Translations under genes and position numbers: made by a program
In this document: positions 11,778 to 22,350 of the stretch, piece after piece
Numbering within the stretch: the first letter of the stretch is position 1
Layout: every line of letters begins with the position of its first letter
NCBI GenBank assembly: GCA_903813345.2
Contig: CAIIXF020000008.1
Coordinates: 34,126,867 to 34,190,866, forward strand
Direction of reading: 5' to 3'
Length of the DNA stretch: 64,000 nucleotides
DNA from: Owenia fusiformis
Taxonomy: Eukaryota > Annelida > Polychaeta > Sabellida > Oweniidae
Notes under the pieces: generated by a model
Databases searched by the model: none
Told to the model about the DNA's origin: nothing
The model's input: the letters and a program-made list of their open reading frames with translations, nothing else

Positions 11778-11827
11778 TTGGGGGTTCAGGTGGGGGTCAT
11801 TGATCTGACCCCCACCTAAACCCCCAA
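11778..11827. repeat. G/C-rich hairpin
   Basis: GGGGGTTCAGGTGGGGGTCA pairs with TGACCCCCACCTAAACCCCC around a 6-nt loop. It is conserved at about 37330-37378. In copy B the left arm is deleted (about 14430-14460). Confidence 0.8.
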
Positions 11828-12605
11828 AACATCCCATGATTTAAAAACCAATTTTTTAAAATTTATTTATACTAAAAATTACTTATAGGCAATAGGTAAA
11901 CATGTGCTGTTGGCTGGGCATTAGCATTATCAGCCACGGAGTATGATCAGATGATGCAGATGTTAAACAGTTATCCGATCAAACTTAGGGGTTGTATTTG
12001 TGGATAGTTCAAGTGGTGAAAATGACCTAGAAATTTTTACATCATTTAAATAGCACTACATTGAGACAATATTCAAGTTTACACCTTTCTGTAGTCTTTT
12101 ATTGCCATTGAGGATAAGGGAGAGTTTGTCTTGTTGTGATCCATGTTTGATAGAAAATTGTATGTTCATATATTCTTCAATTCATTTTCAAGTTCTGTCC
12201 AAAATGTTGAATGCAGAGTACAGTGAAAGGTGACATGATTGGTTGTTTCACCATCCACTCCACATTGACAAATATTGGGGACTTTACATTAGTGATATTT
12301 TGGGTGAAGAGGTGAGCCTTAAAAATGAGATCACAGCGCACTCTGTTGAAAATTGTTTCTTGTTTTCTTGAAACAGAGAATTCTGATGTATTTATAGCAT
12401 CATCATTGAATAGTTCAATTTTAAGTCTGGATTTGAATATATTATTTATTTCATTTATTTATTTTGACAGCGGCACACTTTCATTAGGTGCGTCAATATT
12501 TGTAATCTACATATATATTTTATAAGCACTTAAAATGTTTACATAAAATACAACAATTTTCCAGGGTTAAATAGTGTTGCTAAATCATCTCCATAAAATT
12601 GTCCA

Positions 12606-12967
12606 TCAAATCCTTATCACCAAGTAGTGTAATAAACTGCTACTTAAAATGGGAGAAACATATTTCTCTACATTGTTGCAAAAGTTGGACCTGGATTTGG
12701 CCAAATGGGAACACATAATTAATCTGTGTGATAGAGTATCTCTCAGCTTAAGATTACACATTATACATATACCATCACTTTTTCCCCACTTTTCATAATT
12801 TGTCTCAATGCAGAAATTACTCGATCTTGCTAGAAATTTCATTTTTGACCCACAAAATAAAGGTCATTCTTAAGGTACCTTTTGGTGCTGTTATGGGTTT
12901 TAACCTCCTTATATATTTCAAGGGAGGGGTGTTCAGCCACCCTAGTGTGGATATTAGACATGCTATG
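12606..12967 (-). pseudogene. C-terminus of a non-LTR retrotransposon ORF (copy A)
   Basis: The minus-strand frame 12842-12606 has an RSSNF...E.NYEKWG segment, then a C-x2-C ... H-x4-C zinc-knuckle-like motif (CIMC, then HRLIMC). This layout is typical of the region just after the RNase H or RT domain in the last ORF of jockey/CR1/I-like retrotransposons. The frame upstream, intact in copy C, is frameshifted here. The RT domain is absent from the window. Family assignment rests on this short motif only. Confidence 0.5.
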
Positions 12968-13523
12968 GGAGTGAGATATAGTTAAAAATGAGGAGTACCA
13001 TTCCCTGTTATTTGAAAAAATGACATCATCTTAACCTTTAGCTCTTAAAATATTACGTCTATTTGATGCAAATTTCCAATATGATTCTTTGCCGACTTTT
13101 CATAATTTTAGCAAATTCTTTTTGTTTAATAAATTGATTCAGGAGGAATATTTGCAACTAAAATGTGTTCAATAAAATGTTTAGTAATTAGGAATGCTTA
13201 CCTGCTTAGGATTTGCCTCCATACTGCAGTGTATCTAATAATAAATGAAAATGATGTTCATACCACTACATGCAGATTTTCACATTTCCGCTGTCTTGTA
13301 TTGTATGGTGAGATTTTGGTATTGAGCATAATACATTACAACATAGTGAAATATGTCATACATGACATGGTTTCATTTGAAACAACTGTGAGGAATAAGG
13401 ATGAGGTCAGGGGTTATATTTTTGTTTTAAACAAACCAGCTTTTTGAAAAATTCTTTTATATGAAATTCATCGAAGCAATCAGTCACATATTATTAATGT
13501 TGTTGTGATGTCATCCCTTAGAA

Positions 13524-14203
13524 AGGATGAGTGGCTTTAAGACCCTATATTAGCCCCCAAGATATTTAGAAAAAATTGTACAGGATATCACTTTTTCACA
13601 TCATTATTGTCAATGTTTCTATTTATTATCAAAGTAATCATTGTTTTCAGTCATTTAAGACTTTTTAATTGATCCTGTTGCTATTATCTAACATAATAGT
13701 GACAAAGCATATTGGGCAACATTCGAAAACATATAAAAAATAACAAGTCAAAAATACAAACAAAATATTGAATAGTGAACTTCTTTATACTTCATTTAGA
13801 ACAATTGTCTTCAAAAAAGTTTGCAAAACTATAACAGAAAAGAATATTGAGTTTCTCTTAATTTATATCACAATGAGAAAGAAAAAGGGGCAACATTTAA
13901 AAACACATGAAGTAATTAACAAGTCAAAAATGCATATTGATTAATTATATATTGATCTGCTTCCTTTTCAAACATGGTAAATGAATTATTCTCTATAAGG
14001 AGTACTTTGCTCAGTAGGTCGATTTCTAATAGACAGACTCACCCAGTAACGACGTGATCCAGTTACATATATATATATACATCTGTATTTATGTACTTTT
14101 CTACTTGTACGTTATTATGTCTATGTAAGTTTTTCTTTCTCTTCTTTTGTACATTTGCCCTTAAAGGGATTATTGGTACAATAAATAAATGATAGGATTT
14201 TTT
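13524..14203. other. spacer between copies A and B, with a ~178 bp tandem pair
   Basis: GGGCAACATTCGAAAACATA at about 13716 and GGGCAACATTTAAAAACACA at about 13889, each followed by AACAAGTCAAAAAT, mark two diverged units. A short (TA)n run is near 14070. No gene. Confidence 0.5.
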
Positions 14204-16240
14204 ACACATCTGAGAGGCTTATCCATTAAGGGATTAAGAGAGAAAATTTACTAATGATCGAAATTCTGTAGGGATATAGTGAAGCTGTCTGTCCATCCGT
14301 CTGTCTGTCAACCAGTCCATGCGTCCATCTGTCCAGCTGCCCCAAGCAGGAATTCACTATTACTTACAGATCTCATCAAAGTATGGTTACAAATTATACT
14401 GGAGTATTCAGTACAGTTCTATCATTAAAAAATTGATCTGATCCTCACCTGAACCCCCAAAACATCCCATGATTTAAAAAACAATTTTTAAAATTTATTT
14501 ATACAAAAAATTACTAATACAATAGGTAAACATGTGCTGCTGACTGGGCATTAGCATTATCAGCCACGGAGTATGATCAGATGATGCAGATGTTAAACAG
14601 TTATCCAATCAAACTTAGGGGTTGTATTTGTGGAGAGTTAAAGTGGTGAAAATGACCTAGACATTTTTACATCATTCAAAAAAGATACATTTGAGACAAT
14701 ATTCAAGTTTACACCTTTGGGTAGTCTTTTATCACCATTGAGGATAAGGGAAAGTTTGTCTTGTTGTGATCCATGTTTGATAGAAAATTGTATGTTCATA
14801 TTCTTCAATCCATTAGTGATATTTTACATTAGTGATATTTTGGGTGAAGAGGTGAGCCTTAAAAATGAGATCACAGCGCACTCTGTTGAAAATTGTTTCT
14901 TGTTTTCTTGAAACAGAGAATTCTGATGTATTTATAGCATCATCATTGAATAGTTCAATTTTAAGTCTGGATTTGAATATATTATTTATTTCATTTATTT
15001 ATTTTGACAGCGAGACACTTTCATTAGGTGCGTCAATATTTGTAATCTACATATATATTTTATAAGCACTAAAAATGTTTACATAAAATACAACAATTTT
15101 CCAGGGTTAAATAGTGTTGCTAAATCATCTCCATAAAATTGTCCATCAAATCCTTATCACCAAGTAGTGTAATAAACTGCTACTTAAAATGGGAGAAACA
15201 TATTTCTCTACATTGTCGCAAAAGTTGGACCTGGATTTGGCCAAATGGGAACACATAATTAATCTGTGTGATAGAGTATCTCTCAGCTTAAGATTACACA
15301 TTATACATATACCATCACTTTTTCCCCACTTTTCATAATTTGTCTCAATGCAGAAATTACTCGATCTTGCTAGAAATTTCATTTTTGACCCACAAAATAA
15401 AGGTCATTCTTAAGGTACCTTTTGGTGCTGTTATGGGTTTTAACCTCCTTATATATTTCAAGGGAGGGGTGTTCGGCCACCCTAGTGTGGATATTAGACA
15501 TGCTATGGGAGTGAGATATAGTTAAAAATGAGGAGTACCATTCCCTGTTATTTGAAAAAATGACATCATCTTAACCTTTAGCTCTTAAAATATTACGTCT
15601 ATTTGATGCAAATTTCCAATATGATTCTTTGCCGACTTTTCATAATTTTAGCAAATTCTTTTTGTTTAATAAATTGATTCAGGAGGAATATTTGCAACTA
15701 AAATGTGTTCAATAAAATGTTTAGTAATTAGGAATGCTTACCTGCTTAGGATTTGTCTCCATACTGCAGTGTATCTAATAATAAATGAAAATGATGTTCA
15801 TACCACTACATGTACATGCAGATTTTCACGTTCCTGGTGTCTTGTATTGTATTGTGCCATTTTGGTCTATAAGACTCAGAGTATTGTGAAAATAAAATAT
15901 GACATACATGACATGGTTTCATTTGAAACTACTATGAGCAATAAGGATGGGGTCAGGGGTTATATTTCTGTTTTAAACAAACCAGCTTTTTGAAAAATTC
16001 TTTTATTTGGAATTCATTGAAGCAATGAGTCACATATTATTAATGTTGTTGTGATGTCATCCCTTAGAACTTTAATACTGTAAAGTTGCATTTAATAATT
16101 CATGATGGTTACAGTCTAATCTAGTACACAATGAGAAGCAATATGCATTATGTTGCATATAAGATAAAAAAAAACAAAAACAAAATGAGTTACATTGGAA
16201 GTTAACAAGTTGAATGATAAATAACTTAATGGTTAAATTC
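14204..16240. repeat. segmental duplication copy B
   Basis: Second local copy of 11201-13523, with internal deletions relative to A. Beyond the end of A it continues in homology with copy C into the terminal exon of the EF-hand gene, so B is the original 3' flank of that gene on the minus strand. Confidence 0.85.
15146..15507 (-). pseudogene. C-terminus of a non-LTR retrotransposon ORF (copy B)
   Basis: Identical in protein to the copy A relic except for one residue (FCDNV instead of FCNNV). It has the same CIMC and HRLIMC pairs. The near identity dates the A/B duplication as recent. Confidence 0.5.
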
Positions 16241-16244
16241 ATAT

Positions 16245-16585
16245 TAGGGGTACCACGATACGATAAATTTAATATCGATACGTATCTACGATACTTACCT
16301 CGCGATACGATACGAAAGATACGATACAATGATACAGCGTAAATTGAAGTAAAACTGAACTTTATTCGAATTTTTCAAACTTGAAAAGCCGGAAGTATGG
16401 CGGCAAGCAAGATACGTAACTATGACTGTCTGTCATCTCTAAGCTCTGAGTTTTTCCCTCCCTTCTGGGTAAGTAAGAAGGTACTTCCGGTAAAAAAATG
16501 ATATGACTGATATTCATTTTATGTATAGATACAGCTTGTATCGGAGGTTAATTGCTCGAGCGTTCGAGCGCTCCCGGTACCCCTA
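16245..16585. mobile_element. hAT MITE, 341 bp
   Basis: Ends TAGGGGTACC and GGTACCCCTA, with a perfect 8 bp duplication ATTCATAT at 16237-16244 and 16586-16593. The interior is rich in CGATACGATAC steps. Copy C (about 39350) lacks it. Confidence 0.9.
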
Positions 16586-16782
16586 ATTCATATGCATTCA
16601 TCAAAAGAATAATCAGAGAATCAGATTTACATGTAGTTAGTAATTTTCTGAAATAGACTCATAATTAATCTCTTTTCAGTATTTAAATATATGAATTACA
16701 CGCTTCCATTTTAAACATATCAAAGTGATGACTTTTGTATGAGTTTGAAGATTTCATGTTCATTAACTTTTTTTCTGTCATC

Positions 16783-17007
16783 TTAAAAGTCAAGTAATGG
16801 TCCAAAGAATCTATTTCCGTTATCAGTATAATTGCGGAAATAATCATAGTAGGTTTCAGTAAATTCTTCCAATGAGATTTTCCCATCTTGGTTTGTATCA
16901 ATATAATTAAACTGCACCCATGCCAGAGTTGGGTCGAAATTGAGGGCTTTCCAGAACACAATATACTCATCAAAGGTGATGTACCCATCAGCGTTGAAAT
17001 CCAAAGC
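16783..17007 (-). CDS. EF-hand Ca-binding protein, terminal exon
   Basis: Minus strand. Acceptor TTTAACATTTCAG precedes the exon at 17007; stop TAA is at 16785-16783. It encodes 74 residues with two EF-hand loops whose liganding positions are canonical: DFNADGYITFDE (near residue 3) and DTNQDGKISLEE (near residue 37). The protein ends in RFFGPLLDF. Paired EF hands and a C-terminal FFGP-type tail resemble invertebrate sarcoplasmic calcium-binding proteins and calexcitins, which buffer cytosolic calcium in muscle and neurons. The exon starts in phase 0, matching the end of the exon at 22094-21904, whose last residues supply the entering helix of the first loop. The intervening 4.9 kb intron holds two nested transposons. 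A decayed duplicate lies at 39355-39515. Confidence 0.8.
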   Translation of the reverse strand, partial: ALDFNADGYITFDEYIVFWKALNFDPTLAWVQFNYIDTNQDGKISLEEFTETYYDYFRNYTDNGNRFFGPLLDF

Positions 17008-17174
17008 CTGAAATGTTAAACATAATATGTACAGTTTTCCATTTGAAAACAATATGGCAGCTCCAAACCACAGAAGTGGGAAGCTCCACTCTAAATGAAT
17101 TAACTATATCGTTTAGCTTGTCATCTCGGGCTTGTATGACTGCCAAATCTGGATAATTATGATAAAGACATGTA
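17008..17174 (-). other. intron of EF-hand gene, 3' part
   Basis: Intron sequence between the acceptor and the mariner-type insertion. No further signal seen. Confidence 0.6.
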
Positions 17175-17581
17175 CAGGGTGTTCCAAAAGTAACAGGACT
17201 TCTGCACTGAGTGTCTTCAAATGTTCACTAATTGTACTTTGAAGTATTGCAACTAAGATTGTAAAGTTTCAGAAAAGATGATAAAATGCGGATAGAGTTA
17301 TGGTTACTATAGTAACATGACATCACAATATCCGGGGCAACCTTTTCATGAAAATGTGATATCTAACATTTTTGTATCACTGTAGAAAGTATCTAATTCA
17401 GCTATTACAATACAACATTTATTGTTTGTTTTATTATTTGCTTTGTATAATGGTGTTGCTATACAACTCAGATTTATGTATATTTTCATAATAATAATAA
17501 TAATATTTATTCAATTTCCTGGAATATCACTATTTATAACAGTCTACACAATTCATGTTTGAGTTTTTAATTAGACCCAAT

Positions 17582-17640
17582 TTAAAGCCAGTCATCCAAC
17601 TTGATAACGCGCCTGCCCACAAGTCAGCATTAAAGACCAC
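17582..17640 (+). pseudogene. mariner-type transposase fragment, part 1
   Basis: Encodes VIQLDNAPAHKSAL, the second catalytic-aspartate block of Tc1/mariner transposases. The reading frame is cut at 17640 by the THAP/P-like insertion and is picked up at about 21170. The N-terminal half of the transposase has been lost upstream. Confidence 0.7.
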
Positions 17641-18299
17641 TATTGACCCTATGCACGAGTGACGTCACAAATACACATTTTTCCAGCTCAGTTCAGCTGG
17701 CCGTCTAGAAAAGCCCGGGAAAATAAAAAATGACGGAAAGCAAAACAACAACTGTTTCTTCTACTAGGAAATCATCTCAAATATCGGTTATAATGAAAAC
17801 ACGCGCTACGCGCTAGCGCACTAACGCGCTGTTCAGAATGATCGTTCCCACAGGCCCGAGAACATGTATAAAATCGCGTAAGTGAAAAGATAAGGTGGCG
17901 TATCAGAAGACAGGAGTTATTAGCCCAATGTTTGATCGTTAACTGTGCAAAGATTATCGCTTGTCAGTGTGTTTTATCTGATTTAAAAGGAAGATAGAAT
18001 AGAAAGTAGCAACTTAATTACAAGATGAATGGTCGCAGATATGCGAATATGCTCACTATTTCATTGCATTGGTTTAGGATCATCGGCGAGAAAAATCCCG
18101 TTTCGAAATCTGTGCCAGGGGCCTGACTGAAATAACTTGACTAATGACTTAATATAATGTATATTTGTCGCATATTACCTCTTTAATATATCTTTACTCT
18201 TTGTATTTGAAGTTATAGTCTCACAAGTCTTACCAAACAGTGGGATAATTCAGGCGTCGCATTCCATTTTCGTGCCCGGTTACACTCTTTCGCTTTCAT

Positions 18300-18315
18300 G
18301 AGGGGGGGGGGGGTG
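18300..18315 (+). repeat. poly-G tract
   Basis: About a dozen consecutive G. Another G run is at 18726-18740. Confidence 0.8.
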
Positions 18316-19560
18316 TATAGGGTTATCGTAAAAGAGGAGGGTGACAATTTATTGTATATGCATAAGAGGGGGCAACATTTATCGTATATGGTATCGTATA
18401 AGTTAAATAAATATATATTTTAAAAGAATCAAAGCCTATTGTGAAATTTAAAGTAGTTTGAACGAATGCAGCAGATCCAGCTTACTCCCTTTCTCTGAAT
18501 CACCTCCACAATTACTAGGGTTGAACATAAGCTGGGTAAGTGGTTATTTAGATAAAATTCAGCTCTGTGTCAACTACTGTACTAACAACGTTTTTTTAAC
18601 TCCTAAGATTTCAATACACAAGTAATTGTGGGGGTGATTTGAAAAATCAGTCCCACATTTATGGGGGTAATCCAGGTCTCTATATAGTAGTCTCTATATG
18701 CCATATGCCAGGCCCGTAGCCATGATTTCCCAAGGGGGGGGGGCACTTTTTTAAAAATTCCAAAGTCACTTATTTTGAAAGAATTTTGACCGGGAACCCT
18801 CCGAACCCCCTGGCTACGGGCCTGTGTACAGCCTATTTGCCGTATGATTATCAGTTGGTACTACGTGGATTCTTGCATTATGTTAATTCCTTCTGAATAT
18901 TATCCAAACTTTTTGTAAAATATGGTAGTATAGGGAAATGTGAAAAATATTGCATACACTGTATGTTATAAAAGGCACGAGGGGAAAGTGTACCCGTGTA
19001 TATACAACCTACCGCCGAGCAAGACACGCATATACCGCCTATCAAATGTTTGGTTAACTACATATCATAGGTAAATGGACAATAAAGGTAATATTGGACC
19101 TCTATCAATTCCTTGGATGTTTAGAATCGTTACTAAGATGTTCTAGCAGGCGGAATTGGCCTTGAATCATAGTTAAAATATATTTGTTATGTCCAAATTA
19201 AGAGATAAGTTTAACGTATAATGGTTTTCGATTTGTTTTTCTCATACTCGCTTTAATTGATAATGAGCCATACATAAGACATACTTGGGCCGGTAAATGT
19301 ATGTCATATGTATAATATATTAAGTGTCAAAATATTAGGTCAAAATAGCACTTTTGAACAGCAAAATCTTCACATAAACTTTGTCCTAAAAGATCCGATG
19401 TTATCGGATCGACGAGTAATATTATAAAGATCCGAAAATATATTGAGTAAATGATCTCAGAATCCGAACATTACTTGAGTAAAATCTGTTGAGATCCGAT
19501 TATATCGTCGAGTCTATGACATGCTGATGATGGAATAGTGTTAGTGTTACTTTTGGGAGT

Positions 19561-19971
19561 TTTCGAACCTTGATTTAATTGCCTTTATTGGAAGGGTTAC
19601 TCGTTACAACAGAAAACAACACAACAGAAATTAGGCTATCAACATTGTAGGATAGGAAAAGCGCGGAATCAATCATGAATGATTTTTTCTTCATTTTAGG
19701 AGCCGTTGTACTGATATTTTAGTCAAGCTTGAGAGCGAATGAATTGCATTTAAATCAATTATTATCCATATTTATGGATAAAAATGAATATGTGTCACGT
19801 TCCTAATCTCTACTGGTCAATCTTTTTTCATTTTAGTAGCCTTTCTACTGATATCTTATTTTATTCAATATTGAGACCTTATTTCTGTTGTGTCAGTCTG
19901 GGTCAAAATGTTACAATAGTATCAATAACGAGTAACCCTTCCAATAAAGGCAATTAAATCAAGGTTCGAAA
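19561..19971. mobile_element. 411 bp MITE-like segment with perfect 46 bp inverted ends
   Basis: 19561-19606 (TTTCGAACCTTGATTTAATT...) is the exact reverse complement of 19926-19971. The interior includes 19781-19877, which is repeated directly at 19969-20066 immediately outside the right end. Target duplication is not evident. It lies inside the THAP/P-like element. Confidence 0.8.
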
Positions 19972-20066
19972 AATGAATATGTGTCACGTTCCTAATCTCT
20001 ACTGGTCAATCTTTTTTCATTTTAGTAGCCTTTCTACTGATATCTTATTTTATTCAATATTGAGAT
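19781..20066 (+). repeat. perfect ~97 bp direct repeat
   Basis: AAAATGAATATGTGTCACGT ... TTATTCAATATTGAGA occurs at 19781-19877 and again at about 19969-20066, apparently without mismatch. A third, diverged version begins near 19688 (TTCATTTTAGGAGCC). Confidence 0.85.
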
Positions 20067-20276
20067 CGAATGAGCATAACGGGTAAACTTTGCACATTTT
20101 AGACCAATCAAAATATATAACTATTTTTTATATGTTTACCGTCTTCGGTAGATACAAAATAACATAACACGTAAGCCTACCAAACTCATTGGATTATGAG
20201 CATAGTCAGATAGAAGTGGTGATATCATCAACAATGAAAATTATGGTGATTCGAGTGAAAGCATGAATTCAATGTT

Positions 20277-21028
20277 TTAAAGAACTTCGCGGGACACAGA
20301 CGTTGACGTATGTAAGCTCTTTCGCTTCCTCTCGATCTCCTCGCTAGATTTGTACGAAAAGACAGAGGGAATGAAGTCGGGATGATCTTCAAAATTTGAC
20401 ATTTGTCCTGAAAATATATGTTTGATAAATAAGTGGATTTGTATATATCCATATCATGCATGCCATGGTCTCAATCATTTCTTTCTGTGTGAAATATCAA
20501 TGTTAGAAAGGGATCTCAATTTAAAAAATTAAAACGGGTTGCAAACACTATGATTGATATTCGAGTGAAGCGCACATCAATATCCAAACAAATATTACAA
20601 AGGTTTATTTTAAGTTCTTAGTTTTCTCCATAAAAAGTACATTCATAAATACCCGTTAAAATCAACGTGGCTCACCGACAGTCACATAATATTACTTACA
20701 TAGGCCTACTTTCCTCGTGTTTAATGATAGCGTTATTAACACAATGCGTGGTATTTGAATGTGCATTATTTACTGATAACTAATTAATAAAATTTTATTT
20801 TACTCATTATTTAGAAAACCAGGTCTGTTTCGATTACTACACTGTACCTGGCAAGAAATGAGCGCTGCAAAGTCGATCGTGTTCTTTTGGTTCCCAGTTT
20901 TGCCTTTTTACAGCATTTATCCATAGCTTTCTTTTTACAGGTGACTTCTTGTCACTCTGAAAGCGATAAAACGTAATGCCGACTTGTTCTCTATTCGAAC
21001 ATTCAACAGCAACGCAGCATTTGGGCAT
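20277..21028 (-). CDS. two-exon THAP-domain protein, 103 aa
   Basis: Minus strand. Exon 1 is 21028-20848 (ATG to CCAG|GTACAG donor, phase 1). Exon 2 is 20407-20277 (acceptor ATATTTTCAG, TAA stop). The phases join cleanly and leave an open frame of 312 nt. Exon 1 encodes a THAP zinc-finger. It has CCVAVEC at the N-terminus (C2), a tryptophan near residue 36 (KLWINAV), and LCSAHF (C-x2-H-F) near residue 54. Exon 2 supplies DFIPSVF, the equivalent of the AVPTIF box that closes the domain, then a short basic tail. The conserved proline after FYRF is replaced by Q. THAP domains bind DNA and, in P-type transposases, recognise the element's own ends. No catalytic domain follows, so a repressor-like or domesticated role is possible (inference). 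The GACGTCA site in the adjacent TIR might act as promoter. Confidence 0.75.
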
Positions 21029-21169
21029 ACTCTTTTAACTTTTTCTCATCACTTCGTCACCATTTTGAGCACTGGTTGCTTATGACGTTTTCTAGACGGC
21101 CAGCAATATTTTCTGGCCGGACAAAGGCATGACGTCACACTGATGCATAGGGTCAATACATGTAACTAT

Positions 21170-21275
21170 AAAGGAGCAAGGTATTGATGTCTTTGACCAT
21201 GCACCATACTCTTCTGATCATGCAATATCTAATATTTACTTAAATGGAGAATGGAATGCTAATCAGAGCGGTAAG
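21170..21275 (+). pseudogene. mariner-type transposase fragment, part 2
   Basis: Encodes KEQGIDVFDHAPYSSDHA, the block following the second aspartate in Tc1/mariner transposases (normally a PPYSPDL-like motif). It continues the frame broken at 17640. Downstream the frame degenerates. Confidence 0.65.
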
Positions 21276-21903
21276 ACCTATAAATAGACCAAATAGAAAG
21301 CCTATTTTTCAAAGGAGAGGTTACATAGGAATATCAGATGATGTAAAGCAGATGTTGCATTTCAACTTTGATATGGGATGTACAAAATGCTTAAAGTGTG
21401 TAGCTTTCTGTGTAGCTTCATGTAACCAGAGCAACCATTACTGTACCCAAGTTTCACAATTTTTGTCAAAACTTTTCAGTTTTTATCACAATACATGAAA
21501 CTACATTATGTAAAATAACTCCAATACTTTTGGCCACTCAATTTAGGTTCTGCATATGAAACTGTAATAGCAATATGTTTTAAATGTAAAAAAGGTATAT
21601 AGAAAATTGATTAAGTAGTGGAGTGATTTTGTTTATATTGGTATGTGAATACTTTAAGCACAATGTCTAGTAACTAGTGTGTTATTTATGCCCATACTGC
21701 ACGTGGTCTTTTGGAGTCTTATCATGTCTGATGCCAAAGTGGTTCTGTTGAAGATAGCAGTAAAGACAATAATCTTCAATAAATCAAACACCAGATTTGG
21801 TTCATAGTGCAATTTTGTAGAAAGGATAAACTTTTGGTCATTCAAAATTATTTCTATGATATATTATTTTAAATTAGAACCTGAAAACTGTTTCTTTATA
21901 TAC

Positions 21904-22094
21904 CTGAAAAATATTTCCAAAAAATTCAGCCCAACATTTAAACACATCAGGATTATGACTGCCAGTCCAAAGACTCAGTATTCCTTCTACAATCGATCTT
22001 TGAGACCAAAAACCAGGGTCATATTTTTCTGTTTCCAGTTGTAAGAGTTTAAAGATTTCATAAACTCTATTGGCTGCTCTATCCTTCAAGCCAC
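21904..22094 (-). CDS. EF-hand Ca-binding protein, internal exon
   Basis: Minus strand, 191 nt. Acceptor GAATTCTTTTTCAG is before 22094 and donor CAG|GTATAT is after 21904. It encodes 63 residues (GLKDRAANRVYEIF ... KCWAEFFGNIFQ) after two bases that complete a split codon. The last stretch, WAEFFGNIFQ, reads as the entering helix of an EF hand whose loop begins the next exon (17007), and the phases agree (0/0). I therefore join them as one gene; the joined part is 137 aa. The segment before the helix has no calcium loop, as in sarcoplasmic calcium-binding proteins with a degenerate hand. No second copy of this exon was found in the duplicated unit. Confidence 0.7.
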
Positions 22095-22268
22095 CTGAAA
22101 AAGAATTCTAATGTTTAATTATTATTCAGTTAGATTTATCACAATAAGCTTACAAAATAAGTTAAATGCATTAAAATATTAAGTATATTATTACAAAGAT
22201 TCAAGGGTTACATAGATCCTCGATAGATGCATAAACAAACATATTCATTTCAATTTTGAGATATCCAC

Positions 22269-22350
22269 CCTGGCTCAGAATTGTGTAAGCCATGTTGCCT
22301 TCTTCATTGTACTGCGCATGCGTGCATAATTAATGAGTGATGTCACATCG
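22269..22350 (-). promoter_or_regulatory. possible start exon and promoter of the EF-hand gene
   Basis: On the minus strand a perfect TGCGCATGCG (NRF-1-like, 22322-22313) and a CRE-like TGATGTCA near 22335 precede an ATG at 22293. Eight codons (MAYTILSQ) plus one base reach a weak donor, G|GTGGAT (22269/22268). The phase fits the next exon at 22094 and would give a 146-aa protein. The donor is poor and no TATA is seen, so this is a hypothesis only. Confidence 0.25.

Larger units (their letters stand above)
11740..13523. repeat. segmental duplication copy A
   Basis: Nearly identical to copy B (14390-16060; constant offset of 2540 bp over about 12280-13240) and clearly related to copy C (37270-39190). 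B lacks about 100 bp near 12180-12280. Homology to B stops at 13523 (CATCCCTTAGAA). It contains the non-LTR relic described separately. Confidence 0.9.
17641..21158 (-). mobile_element. THAP/P-like DNA transposon, 3.5 kb
   Basis: Terminal inverted repeats begin TATTGACCCTATGCA on both ends. Both arms then hold GACGTCA (a CRE-type site) and GCTGGCCGTCTAGAAAA, giving about 70 bp of inverted similarity. It splits a mariner transposase frame, which proves insertion. The flanks AAGACCAC and CATGTAAC do not give a clear target duplication. The only coding capacity recognised is the small THAP gene 21028-20277. P-type transposases carry an N-terminal THAP domain, but no catalytic domain was found here, so the element looks non-autonomous. 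Confidence 0.7.
17175..21544 (+). mobile_element. mariner-type element in the EF-hand gene intron
   Basis: The left end CAGGGTGTTCCAAAAGTAAC follows TA at 17173-17174. The right arm, inverted, reads about TGAGTGGCCAAAAGTATTGG near 21540-21521. Both arms carry inner matches (AAGTTTC..., ATGGTTACTATAGTAAC against ATGGTTGCTCTGGTTAC). The right terminus is diverged, so its exact end is uncertain. The transposase is split by the THAP/P-like element 17641-21158. Confidence 0.65.

Noticed and set aside
21244-21498. 84-codon plus-strand frame with several cysteines
   Set aside because: It is the degenerate 3' end of the mariner-type element and its right arm; the cysteine pattern matches no known finger.
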